Source: Chloroflexota bacterium
GTDB taxonomy: Bacteria > Chloroflexota > Anaerolineae > Ardenticatenales > Ardenticatenaceae
Direction of reading: 5' to 3'
Length of the DNA: 7,810 nucleotides
NCBI GenBank assembly: GCA_003520455.1
Contig: DOUV01000017.1
Location: forward strand, 1-7,810
Positions within the stretch are counted from its first letter, which is position 1; each line of letters begins with the position of its first letter. Under the pieces are notes generated by a model that did no database searches, had not been told where the DNA came from, and saw only the letters and a list, made by a program, of their open reading frames with translations. Position numbers and translations under genes: made by a program. Positions 1-5,851 of the stretch are shown in pieces.

Positions 1-771
1 CGGGTCGCGGCCCAGCGCCCGCAAGAGCACTCGCTCGACGGTGGGCGGGATGTCGGGATTGTAGCGACTGGGCGCCAGCGGCACGTGGGTCAGCCGGGCC
101 AGCACCGGGTCGTTCGCTGCGACGCTAAAAGGATGGTCGCCCGTGAGAAACTCGTAGAGGATCAGGCCCAACGCGTAGACATCGACAGTCGGCGTTGGCG
201 GTGGGGCCACCGGACCGAGCTGTTCGGGTGCCAGGTAGCGGGCGATCTCATCCGGCAGCGCGTGGGGTGTCTCGCTGGTGGCAGTGACGATCTCCCCCAG
301 CTCCCAATCGGTGATGAAGACGCTCATACCACCGTCGAGCGTGTCGGCGATGAAGATTGAGCCGGGGTTGAGCGCACCGTGGCTGACGCCGCTGCGGTGC
401 GCCGGCACCAACGCCCCGGCGATGGCCTGGATCAGGGCGAGGGCCTCTTCGATTGGCAGGACACCGCGCCCGGCAATGGAATGTCGCAGGGAGACGCCTG
501 GCGGCGGAGTCTCAACCTGGAGCAACTCATCCCCGGTGGCACTGAAGGCCAGCACGGTGGGAACGGCCGCGTCACCCAACGCTCGAACACTCTGGAGCTG
601 GTGCTCCCAGTTCTCGACAAAATCCGGGTCGCTCGCCAACGGACCACGAAGCTGTTTGACGACCACCCGCTGCCCGGTGTCGAGATCGATCGCGTCGTAG
701 GTCATGACCGGACCCCGACGAGCAACGAGCTCAGTGACACGGAAACGGTCTTCGATGAGGCGGTCAATCAT
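1..771 (-). CDS. Ser/Thr protein kinase-fold protein, predicted pseudokinase (C-terminus beyond window)
   Basis: The reverse strand is open from ATG at 771 to the window edge, giving 257 residues of a Hanks-type kinase domain. Conserved landmarks are the ATP-anchoring lysine K39 (VVVKQL), the APE motif (A181-P182-E183) and the helix F motif D197-VYALG. The catalytic loop H125xxGVSHGALNPGS aligns with HxxGIVHRDLKPxN: the HRD aspartate is A133, the lysine is N135 and the Mg-binding Asn is S138. DFG reads D155-W156-E157, and the glycine loop (residues 17-25) is eroded. Phosphotransfer is therefore unlikely; ATP binding or scaffolding is possible, since K39 and D155 remain. The start was chosen because homology begins there and a GAAGAG lies about 10 bases upstream. 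The gene begins only 44 bases past the terminator of the upstream DHH gene, and no promoter is visible in that gap. The fold is sure; inactivity is inferred from residues. Confidence 0.87.
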   Translation of the reverse strand, partial: MIDRLIEDRFRVTELVARRGPVMTYDAIDLDTGQRVVVKQLRGPLASDPDFVENWEHQLQSVRALGDAAVPTVLAFSATGDELLQVETPPPGVSLRHSIAGRGVLPIEEALALIQAIAGALVPAHRSGVSHGALNPGSIFIADTLDGGMSVFITDWELGEIVTATSETPHALPDEIARYLAPEQLGPVAPPPTPTVDVYALGLILYEFLTGDHPFSVAANDPVLARLTHVPLAPSRYNPDIPPTVERVLLRALGRDP

Positions 772-815
772 GGTGATGTGCTCTTCGGAAGGGAGCCTCG
801 CGCACCGGCTGACAC

Positions 816-840
816 AAAAAAGGCGCGCGATGCGCGCCTT
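816..840 (-). terminator. Rho-independent terminator of the DHH phosphoesterase gene
   Basis: Read on the reverse strand, a perfect 9-bp stem AAGGCGCGC / GCGCGCCTT closes a 3-base loop and runs straight into six Ts. This is the canonical intrinsic terminator layout. It lies about 45 bases past the stop at 886, separating the DHH gene from the kinase-fold gene. In the forward direction the A-run precedes the stem, so it should work only leftward. Confidence 0.85.
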
Positions 841-845
841 GGAAC

Positions 846-882
846 GGGCCGCGACCGGCAGCGCCGTGCCTGAACGCGGCCC
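846..882 (-). other. Stem-loop in the 3' untranslated region of the DHH gene
   Basis: GGGCCGCG at 846-853 is perfectly complementary to CGCGGCCC at 875-882. The loop holds a smaller CGGC-AGC-GCCG hairpin (856-866). It sits between the stop codon and the terminator, with no T-run of its own. A role in stabilising the 3' end of the message is plausible but unproven. Confidence 0.45.
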
Positions 883-885
883 GGC

Positions 886-2019
886 CTACTCCTCGTCTTC
901 CTCGGTCAGACCCAATCGATCATACAGCCGCTGTTTAATCTGTTCGTTGAAGACCTGCCACTTGAGCCGGCGATAATCGTCGTTCCGGCTGCCCGAGAGG
1001 AAGCCGACTGGGATCTCAAACCCCCCGGCCTCGCGCTTGCCACCCCCAAAGTATTGACCGCGGGAGCCGCGCCCGAAGGTGCTCTTGAGGAGTTCGTCAG
1101 GATCAATCGTCACCTTAACCGTTCGGAGTGACCCCGCGATCGTTTCCTCCCCATCATCCCCGACCACCAGCCCATAGACGATGGCGGTGTGCACGTTCTC
1201 CTCCGTCAGGAGAAAGTCGGCCGCCTGGGGGATGGCATCGCGGTCCTCGGCCCGCAGATAGCCAATCCCACTGATGCTGAAATTGCGACGAATCTCTCGA
1301 TCCTGAAGGGCGCGTTGGATCACCTCCATGACTGCGTGCGAGCGCGCCTGGCTCATCACTTTCTCAAGCAAGGCCGGGTCATGGAAGCGGCTGAGGTACG
1401 CAGCCGCCTGAAAGTCCTCCGGGTGCGCGCGCACAAACCCGCCCGTCTCCGTGAGAATCCCGTGCATCAGAGCTGTGGCGAGACGAACGTGCTCGCGGCG
1501 CTCGGGGGAGAGCTGGAGCATGCCGTCCCGGACGTAGCCAACGTAGATCGTCGCGGTCGCGCCGATTCGACGGATGTCAGCGAACTCCGGCTCGATGACG
1601 TCCTGCGACTCATGGTGGTCAACGATGATCAGCGGCGGCACACCAGCCGCACGCAGCGGCTCAAGAAGCAAAGTCGTCGTGCCCTGGTTATCGACAAAGA
1701 CCGCCCCATCGAACTGGTCGAGCTCAACCTCGTCGTTGTAGCGCTGAAGCTGAATCTCAAGCAACCGCACCAGGGCCAGGTTCTCTTGATGGCTGATCCG
1801 GCCGCTGTACAGGATGGCGCACTCGATATCGTAGCGCTGCGCGATCAAGCGATGAGCCCACCCCGATGCGATCGCGTCCGGGTCTGGATAGTCTTGAAGG
1901 ATGACGGCGTGGCGCTCGCCGCGGTGCCGTTCCAGAACTTGAGCGATAGGAGGGAGCTCGATTGGAGTGCTTTGCCCGTTTGGTGATGTCTGACCTGGTG
2001 AAACTTTAGTTTCTGCCAT
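886..2019 (-). CDS. DHH/DHHA1 family phosphoesterase (NrnA-like)
   Basis: This is a 377-residue cytoplasmic protein with the DHH fold followed by DHHA1. Relatives are Mn-dependent exonucleases of short RNA, pAp phosphatases or cyclic-dinucleotide phosphodiesterases; the substrate cannot be read here. Visible motifs are D43YPDPDA (motif I), V99-D100-N (motif II), D134-H135-H136 (motif III) and a C-terminal FGGGKREAGGFEIP stretch around 324-337. The canonical motif I histidine (HxxPDxD) is Q42, and the histidine of GGGH in DHHA1 is lysine, so this is a divergent subgroup. The ATG at 2019 was preferred to an upstream in-frame start at 2142 because the promoter -10 (2056-2061) lies between them and GGAGGAG precedes 2019. 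The tail is acidic (TEEDEE). It has its own promoter and terminator and looks monocistronic. Confidence 0.88.
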   Translation of the reverse strand: MAETKVSPGQTSPNGQSTPIELPPIAQVLERHRGERHAVILQDYPDPDAIASGWAHRLIAQRYDIECAILYSGRISHQENLALVRLLEIQLQRYNDEVELDQFDGAVFVDNQGTTTLLLEPLRAAGVPPLIIVDHHESQDVIEPEFADIRRIGATATIYVGYVRDGMLQLSPERREHVRLATALMHGILTETGGFVRAHPEDFQAAAYLSRFHDPALLEKVMSQARSHAVMEVIQRALQDREIRRNFSISGIGYLRAEDRDAIPQAADFLLTEENVHTAIVYGLVVGDDGEETIAGSLRTVKVTIDPDELLKSTFGRGSRGQYFGGGKREAGGFEIPVGFLSGSRNDDYRRLKWQVFNEQIKQRLYDRLGLTEEDEE

Positions 2020-2055
2020 TCGGTTCTGCCTACTCCTCCGGCGGAGTGCAGCGAG

Positions 2056-2084
2056 ATTATAGCATGCCCCCTGCCGGGGGGAAA
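2056..2084 (-). promoter_or_regulatory. Promoter of the DHH phosphoesterase gene
   Basis: On the reverse strand a perfect TATAAT lies at 2061-2056 preceded by TGC, forming an extended -10 (TGCTATAAT). TTTCCC, a weak -35, sits 17 bases upstream. The start codon at 2019 is about 37 bases past the -10, with GGAGGAG between. The extended -10 would compensate for the poor -35. Confidence 0.65.
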
Positions 2085-2299
2085 GGGACCTGACTCGGGA
2101 GGACCCGGCCCGACACCGCTGGATACGGTAGAGCCGGCACACTCGACGTGGTGTTGATGCCGGCCGTCACCAGCCAGAGCTGGCTCCACATCGAGCTGAC
2201 GCGCCCGACGCAAACGGCAGCGACAGGGGCTGCCAGAGCCACACCGCACCGCACGGCGGCTCGCCGCAGGCTCAGCGGCTCGCCCAGCGCCTTAGTCAA
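2057..2299 (-). CDS. Doubtful small ORF downstream of the zinc-ribbon gene
   Basis: A TTG at 2299 overlaps the stop of the zinc-ribbon gene (TTGACTAA) and opens an 80-codon frame that ends within the DHH promoter. The peptide has a basic segment (LRRAAVR), a hydrophobic stretch (GVALAAPVAAVCVG) and a proline-rich tail, so it resembles a small exported or membrane-anchored protein. Against it: the start is TTG, there is no good Shine-Dalgarno, and high GC lengthens chance ORFs. I do not recognise it. If it is not a gene, 2064-2291 is non-coding with nothing else evident. Confidence 0.25.
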   Translation of the reverse strand: MTKALGEPLSLRRAAVRCGVALAAPVAAVCVGRVSSMWSQLWLVTAGINTTSSVPALPYPAVSGRVLPSQVPFPPAGGML

Positions 2300-2663
2300 A
2301 GGTTCCGACGATACGCACAATGAGCGTCGGGTTGAGGCAACGAGGGCAAACCTGCGGACGAATCTCACCCCGCTCGCTGGCCGCCACCTGGGTAAGCGTA
2401 AGATCAGGGTAGGTCTGGTTGGGAGGAGAAAGAAGAGCCTCGCAGTGGGGACAGCGAAATTCAGGTCGCTGATCTTCCCGTTCGAGATCGGAGCGGGTAA
2501 GAACGACATCGACGAGGGCCTGGCAACTCGGGCAGGCAGTGACCACCGCCAGCCACCCGCTTGGGTCGCCCGCCGCAAAAGTGGCTGTCGCCCCCAATGA
2601 CAGGTTGTGCACTTCGTAATTGCAGGTGAGGCACACTGCGTCAAGCAGAAGTCCAGCACTCAT
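2292..2663 (-). CDS. Small zinc-ribbon protein of unknown function (four CxxC knuckles)
   Basis: This is a 123-residue protein with four CxxC pairs: C11/C14, C44/C47, C71/C74 and C106/C109. The spacing suggests two Zn-binding sites, perhaps formed by alternating knuckles. No further catalytic motif, signal peptide or membrane segment is visible. The ATG at 2663 is supported by GGAGGAG five bases upstream and by the first knuckle starting directly after it; the frame stays open further upstream but the residues there are low-complexity and not convincing. It follows the uracil-glycosylase gene by 128 bases on the same strand and may share its transcript. Zinc-ribbon proteins of this size can bind nucleic acid or act as adaptors; no function is assigned. 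Confidence 0.75.
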   Translation of the reverse strand: MSAGLLLDAVCLTCNYEVHNLSLGATATFAAGDPSGWLAVVTACPSCQALVDVVLTRSDLEREDQRPEFRCPHCEALLSPPNQTYPDLTLTQVAASERGEIRPQVCPRCLNPTLIVRIVGTFD

Positions 2664-2739
2664 CTTCTCTCCTCCGGATCCGCTCGTGGCGACCTGCGAC
2701 CGGAGTGTGTTCCTGACAGAGTGGAAGCAAGATAGGTGC

Positions 2740-2758
2740 CGCGCCGGGACGGGGCGCG
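2740..2758 (-). other. GC hairpin between uracil-glycosylase and zinc-ribbon genes
   Basis: CGCGCC at 2740-2745 pairs with GGCGCG at 2753-2758 across a 7-base loop, 34 bases past the glycosylase stop. No T-run follows on the reverse strand, so it is not a standard terminator. It could pause transcription or protect a processed 3' end. No convincing promoter is seen in 2664-2739. Confidence 0.35.
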
Positions 2759-2791
2759 AGGACGCGGCCCGCCCGGCGGTTCTGCGGCCTG

Positions 2792-3421
2792 CTACTCCTC
2801 CTTCGTACCTCCGCCACCGAATCCGGCCCGCTCGACAGCACGCCGTAGATCCTGCTTGAACTGAGCCAACACCTCGTCCCCACGCGCCGCGTCCATGCCT
2901 TGGAGGCGGAGAACGTAGGAGGGGTGAAAGGTCGCCAGGGTCGGAATCCCCCTCGGGCCGTCGCGCCACTGCCCTCGCCCGGCCGTAATCTTGAAGTTTT
3001 TTCCCAGAATGGCCCTGGCGGCGGTGCCGCCCAACAGGACAAGCACCCTCGGGTGGACGATCTCCAACTCACGCTCGAAGAAGGGCCAACTGGCCCGCTG
3101 CTCGGCCGCGGTCGGAGGGCGCGTGCGCACCGAGCGACCGCTGCGAGTGAGCGGCCATACCTTGACCACGTTGCTGATCCAGACCTGGTCGCGGCTGACG
3201 CCCAGTTCGCCCAGGGTCTCATTCAGGAGCGCCCCACTCGGACCGACGAATGGTTCGCCCTGGCGCGCCTCCTGCGGCCCCGGCGCCTCGCCCACGATCA
3301 TCAAGGGCGAGGTCGGATCGCCGACGCCGAAGACCACCTGAATCTGATCTTGATCCAAAGTCAGTGTCAAGGCCGCGACCGTTTCGTCGCGCAGAGCAGC
3401 GATAGCTTCTACGGCACTCAT
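2792..3421 (-). CDS. Uracil-DNA glycosylase superfamily protein (family 4-like) lacking Fe-S cysteines
   Basis: This is a 209-residue member of the uracil-DNA glycosylase superfamily, which excises uracil from DNA at the start of base excision repair. Motif A reads G44EAPGPQE, then EPFVGPSGALLN (56-67). Motif B is H166-P-S-Y, and LVLLGGTAARAILG (127-140) is typical of family 4. Family 4 enzymes carry a 4Fe-4S cluster on four cysteines, but this protein contains no cysteine: the KC position is V88 and the AC position is S111, and the N-terminal CxxC region is absent. Between K87 and A110 there is a longer loop (LTRSGRSVRTRPP), placed like the covalent-trapping loop of UdgX but without its histidine. 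The ATG at 3421 follows AAAGGAG at a rather long spacing. Fold membership is sure; activity is uncertain. Confidence 0.85.
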   Translation of the reverse strand: MSAVEAIAALRDETVAALTLTLDQDQIQVVFGVGDPTSPLMIVGEAPGPQEARQGEPFVGPSGALLNETLGELGVSRDQVWISNVVKVWPLTRSGRSVRTRPPTAAEQRASWPFFERELEIVHPRVLVLLGGTAARAILGKNFKITAGRGQWRDGPRGIPTLATFHPSYVLRLQGMDAARGDEVLAQFKQDLRRAVERAGFGGGGTKEE

Positions 3422-3644
3422 AGGAAAGGGATTCTCCTTTGAAGCGAACGAAAACTGGCTCGCGCGGAGCCGCCAACAGCCTCGATCTGGTCTCGTGAGC
3501 CTCGCAGGGTCCGCTCCTCATCGGTGGCGATAGTCGTCACCGGGTCACTCTGGTTCACCCGGCACCGGCCCTCACCAGACGTCGCCACGCTGGTGGATCA
3601 CTTTGGCTGAATACCAGTTCCCGTGCGACGGACGATGGTCCCGC
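3422..3644 (-). other. Intergenic region with several stem-loops, ahead of the uracil-glycosylase gene
   Basis: These 223 bases separate the histidine-kinase stop from the glycosylase start. On the reverse strand two hairpins stand side by side: CCGGGT/ACCCGG (3540-3562, 11-base loop), then GGTG-A-CGA/TCG-C-CACC (3523-3541, one mismatch). Closer to the gene, AAAGG AGAATC CCTTT (3425-3440) would put the Shine-Dalgarno in a stem with a hexaloop. No convincing promoter or T-tract is present, so read-through from the kinase gene is likely. No known riboswitch or RNA class is recognised. Confidence 0.4.
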
Positions 3645-5081
3645 TCAACGGAAGGATGGAGTCCGAGGGGAAGAGGCCGGGGAGGCATAGACGCCCGCTA
3701 ACATGGCACGGGGAATGCTGAGCGTAACGAGCGTGTCAACGCTGTCGGGGCGGGGCTGAACGGTGATATCGCCGCGAAACTCGCGCTCGACCAGATCCCG
3801 GCAGATGTGCAGCCCGGTGTTGGCATCACGCTGCAAGTCGAAACCGGCAGGCAGGGAACCGCGGCTGCGGACGAGGATGTAGTACGAATCGGCCTCCAGG
3901 CCCGTGGTAATGTCGATCTGAGGGTGCGGCGAGGTACCGTGGCGGATGGCATTGTGGACCAATTCGTGCAGGATGATGCCTAAGGTTTGGGCCTGTTTGT
4001 CCGTGAGTTCAGCGTCGGTACCATGCAGGGTGAAGGGCATGCCGCCGATATCGAACCGCACCTGACTGATCGTATGGTGAGTGACGCGTTGAATGAGCGA
4101 ATGGACCGAGATTGTCAGGGCGAGATGGCTGGTGAGGTATTTCTGGAGCGAGGCCATGCTCTTGATCCGCTGCAGTGAATCGTGGAGCGCCTCGGTGGCC
4201 TCAGCACTCTTCCGCCGGGTCCCGATCTGCATCGTTAACAGGCCAATAATCCCCTGGAGACTGTTGCGGACCCGGTGTTGGACCTCGCCGAGCAGGATGT
4301 TCTTGATCTCCAACTCGCGTTGGACCTCCCCGTAGAGACGCGCCCGGTCGATGGTGACGGCGAGTTGCGAACCGATGCTGTCCAGGAGCTCAGGCCGAGA
4401 CGCCCGGTACGCGGGCGAGAGTCCCACAAGCACGAGCGTGCCCACGGCCGGGCCGTGCGAGCGCAGCGTGATCTGCACTGTACCGTCCTCTGGCAGCGTG
4501 GCTGGCCAGACGCCATGCGTGACTTCCATCGCCTCGGGCGTTCCCTCGAAGATGCTGAACCGACCGGCGCGAGCGTGCATGAGATCGCAGAGGGTCCGGA
4601 GGGCCGTCTCGAGGAGCGTCGGCAGATGCAGAGTGCCGGTGGTGCTGAGCGCGAGCGTGTTGAGCAGCAAGAGCTCATGGTTGCGCTGTTGCAGTTCGAC
4701 CTCATTGCACCGCGCCCGGAGCAAACTTTTTAGGCGCGCCAGCAGGACGTCGTTGACGAAGGGCTTGCGTACATAGTCGTCGGCGCCCGCCAGCAGGCCG
4801 CGCACCTCATCGTGCGACGTCATATAGACCGCTGTGATGAGAATCAGGGGAGTCTGGAGGTGGTGAGGGAATTGGCGGATCGCCCGGCAGATGTCGTAGC
4901 CGTCACGGTCTGGGAGGCTGACATCCAACAGGATCGCGTCCAGCGGCGTCCCCTCGAGTACGGCCAGCGCTTGAGCGCCCGACGCAGCCTCAATGACAGT
5001 GTAGCCGATACCGGTAAGAAGCGTACGCAGAAAGAGCCGGGTGTCGGCCTCGTCATCCACAACGAGGATACGGACATTCAC
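3645..5081 (-). CDS. REC-GAF-HisKA_2 histidine kinase, PdtaS-like, with degenerate ATPase boxes
   Basis: This is a 478-residue cytoplasmic sensor with no membrane segments. An N-terminal receiver domain (1-122) has D9/D10, phospho-acceptor D53, T83 and K106 all intact. A GAF-like sensor region follows (about 135-250). The HisKA_2 dimerisation helix (EVQHRVRNSLQGI) carries phospho-histidine H269, and the HATPase region spans about 365-458. The N-box is intact (H372ELVHNAIRHG, N377). The G1 box expected as DxGxGLP reads SRGSLP (406-411), with no aspartate, and GLGL reads GLHI (423-426), so nucleotide binding may be impaired. The order, with REC at the front, resembles a regulator whose output is a kinase. 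The ATG at 5081 follows GGGGAGAG. It lies 49 bases behind the ANTAR regulator gene and is probably co-transcribed; the natural partner is that ANTAR protein. Confidence 0.88.
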   Translation of the reverse strand: MNVRILVVDDEADTRLFLRTLLTGIGYTVIEAASGAQALAVLEGTPLDAILLDVSLPDRDGYDICRAIRQFPHHLQTPLILITAVYMTSHDEVRGLLAGADDYVRKPFVNDVLLARLKSLLRARCNEVELQQRNHELLLLNTLALSTTGTLHLPTLLETALRTLCDLMHARAGRFSIFEGTPEAMEVTHGVWPATLPEDGTVQITLRSHGPAVGTLVLVGLSPAYRASRPELLDSIGSQLAVTIDRARLYGEVQRELEIKNILLGEVQHRVRNSLQGIIGLLTMQIGTRRKSAEATEALHDSLQRIKSMASLQKYLTSHLALTISVHSLIQRVTHHTISQVRFDIGGMPFTLHGTDAELTDKQAQTLGIILHELVHNAIRHGTSPHPQIDITTGLEADSYYILVRSRGSLPAGFDLQRDANTGLHICRDLVEREFRGDITVQPRPDSVDTLVTLSIPRAMLAGVYASPASSPRTPSFR

Positions 5082-5130
5082 CTGGCACTCTCCCCACTCC
5101 GCTGCTCAGCCGGCATGTGGGAGGTACAGC

Positions 5131-5718
5131 TCATGATTGTTCCAACAACTCGGCCGCCTGGATGATACTCCGCGCGATCTCCGCCATTTTGACGCGGCGA
5201 CTCCGAGCTTGCTGTCGCAGGCGGATGTAGGCATCCTCCTCGGAAAGGTTCAGGCGCCGCATGAGGATTCCCTTGGCGCGCTCGACAAGCTTGCGGTCCG
5301 CCAGGGCTTGCTTGAGCGACTCCACTTCCTCGGCGAGACCCTGCAACTGGCGAAAGCGGCTGATCGCCAGTTGGATCGCCGGACGAAGCTCGGCCTCGTC
5401 CACAGGCTTCACGAGGTAGGCCTGGACACCGGCCTCGTCAGCCTCGGCGACAAGTTCGGGATCACTGTAGGAGGTAAGCAGGATGATCGGCGCGGCCTTG
5501 TCTTGCATGATGGTGCGACTGGCGGTCAGCCCATCCATCTCTGGCATCTTGATATCCATCAGGATGAGGTCCGGATCGACACTTTGCGCCAGGCGGATCG
5601 CATCAGCACCATTGCTGGCTTCAGCCACGACCCGGTGCCCCAAGGCTTCCAGTTGGGTCCGCAGGCTTAAGGCAACCAGGCTATCATCATCCACAATCAT
5701 AATACGTAAACTTGACAT
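5131..5718 (-). CDS. REC-ANTAR response regulator (PdtaR-like transcription antiterminator)
   Basis: This 195-residue regulator has a receiver domain at 1-120 (acidic D10-D12, phospho-acceptor D55, T82, K104). A helical linker (about 122-140) leads into an ANTAR domain at about 135-190, with RKLVERAKGILM, then LSEEDAYIRLRQQA and a final helix MAEIARSII. ANTAR regulators bind paired hexaloop hairpins in nascent RNA and stop terminators forming; phosphorylation by a partner kinase usually drives dimerisation. All receiver catalytic residues are present. The ATG at 5718 was chosen over an in-frame upstream ATG at 5748 because AGGAG lies nine bases ahead and receiver homology begins at once. It is first in an operon with the histidine kinase, behind a good promoter, and its leader can fold over the Shine-Dalgarno. 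Confidence 0.93.
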   Translation of the reverse strand: MSSLRIMIVDDDSLVALSLRTQLEALGHRVVAEASNGADAIRLAQSVDPDLILMDIKMPEMDGLTASRTIMQDKAAPIILLTSYSDPELVAEADEAGVQAYLVKPVDEAELRPAIQLAISRFRQLQGLAEEVESLKQALADRKLVERAKGILMRRLNLSEEDAYIRLRQQARSRRVKMAEIARSIIQAAELLEQS

Positions 5719-5727
5719 GTATTCCGT

Positions 5728-5757
5728 CTCCTCGTGAGGACGCCGCAAGCGGAGGAG
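5728..5757 (-). promoter_or_regulatory. Leader stem that could hide the ANTAR gene's ribosome-binding site
   Basis: In the leader RNA, CUCCUC (5757-5752) is perfectly complementary to GAGGAG (5733-5728), which contains the Shine-Dalgarno of the regulator. A CCGC/GCGG mini-hairpin lies between. Such a stem would reduce translation unless opened. This is complementarity only; purine-rich RBS regions find partners easily in GC-rich DNA. Confidence 0.35.
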
Positions 5758-5802
5758 TCATGACCGGTAAAGGCCCACCTCACACGGGGGGGAGCGACGC
5801 TC

Positions 5803-5831
5803 ATTGTAGCATGCTCGCCGCACGGCCGCAA
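5803..5831 (-). promoter_or_regulatory. Promoter of the ANTAR regulator-histidine kinase operon
   Basis: On the reverse strand, TTGCGG (5831-5826) is followed after 17 bases by TACAAT (5808-5803), preceded by TGC to make an extended -10. The GCATGCTA just upstream and within it is identical to that in the DHH gene promoter. The regulator start is about 85 bases downstream, leaving a folded leader. Confidence 0.65.
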
Positions 5832-5834
5832 GGG

Positions 5835-5851
5835 GGCGCAGTGACTGCGCC
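5835..5851. promoter_or_regulatory. 17-bp palindrome next to the -35 of the regulator operon
   Basis: GGCGCAG TGA CTGCGCC is a perfect 7-bp inverted repeat with a 3-base centre. Its edge is three bases upstream of the -35 (5826-5831). The six As that follow it (5852-5857) are on the wrong side for a leftward terminator, and rightward the T-run is missing. An operator for a dimeric regulator is the simplest reading; no factor can be named. Confidence 0.4.

Noticed and set aside
1189..1986. A 265-codon open frame on the forward strand
   Set aside because: It is antisense to the DHH phosphoesterase, shows no domain-like pattern, and has no Shine-Dalgarno or promoter.
2020..2142. N-terminal extension of the DHH protein to an ATG at 2142
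   Set aside because: The extra residues look non-coding, and the TATAAT at 2056-2061 would fall inside them. The ATG at 2019 has a good ribosome site.
2664..2969. N-terminal extension of the zinc-ribbon protein to an ATG at 2969
   Set aside because: It overlaps the glycosylase gene in another frame and is rich in Arg/Gly/Pro shadow-type sequence. The ATG at 2663 has an ideal GGAGGAG.
2641..3222. A 193-codon reverse frame within the glycosylase gene
   Set aside because: It is an alternative frame of the glycosylase coding sequence, with Ser/Arg/Pro-rich composition and no motif.
3422..3644. A known riboswitch, T-box, SRP RNA or RNase P RNA in the gap
   Set aside because: None of the conserved core sequences of these RNAs that I know is present; only unassigned hairpins are seen.
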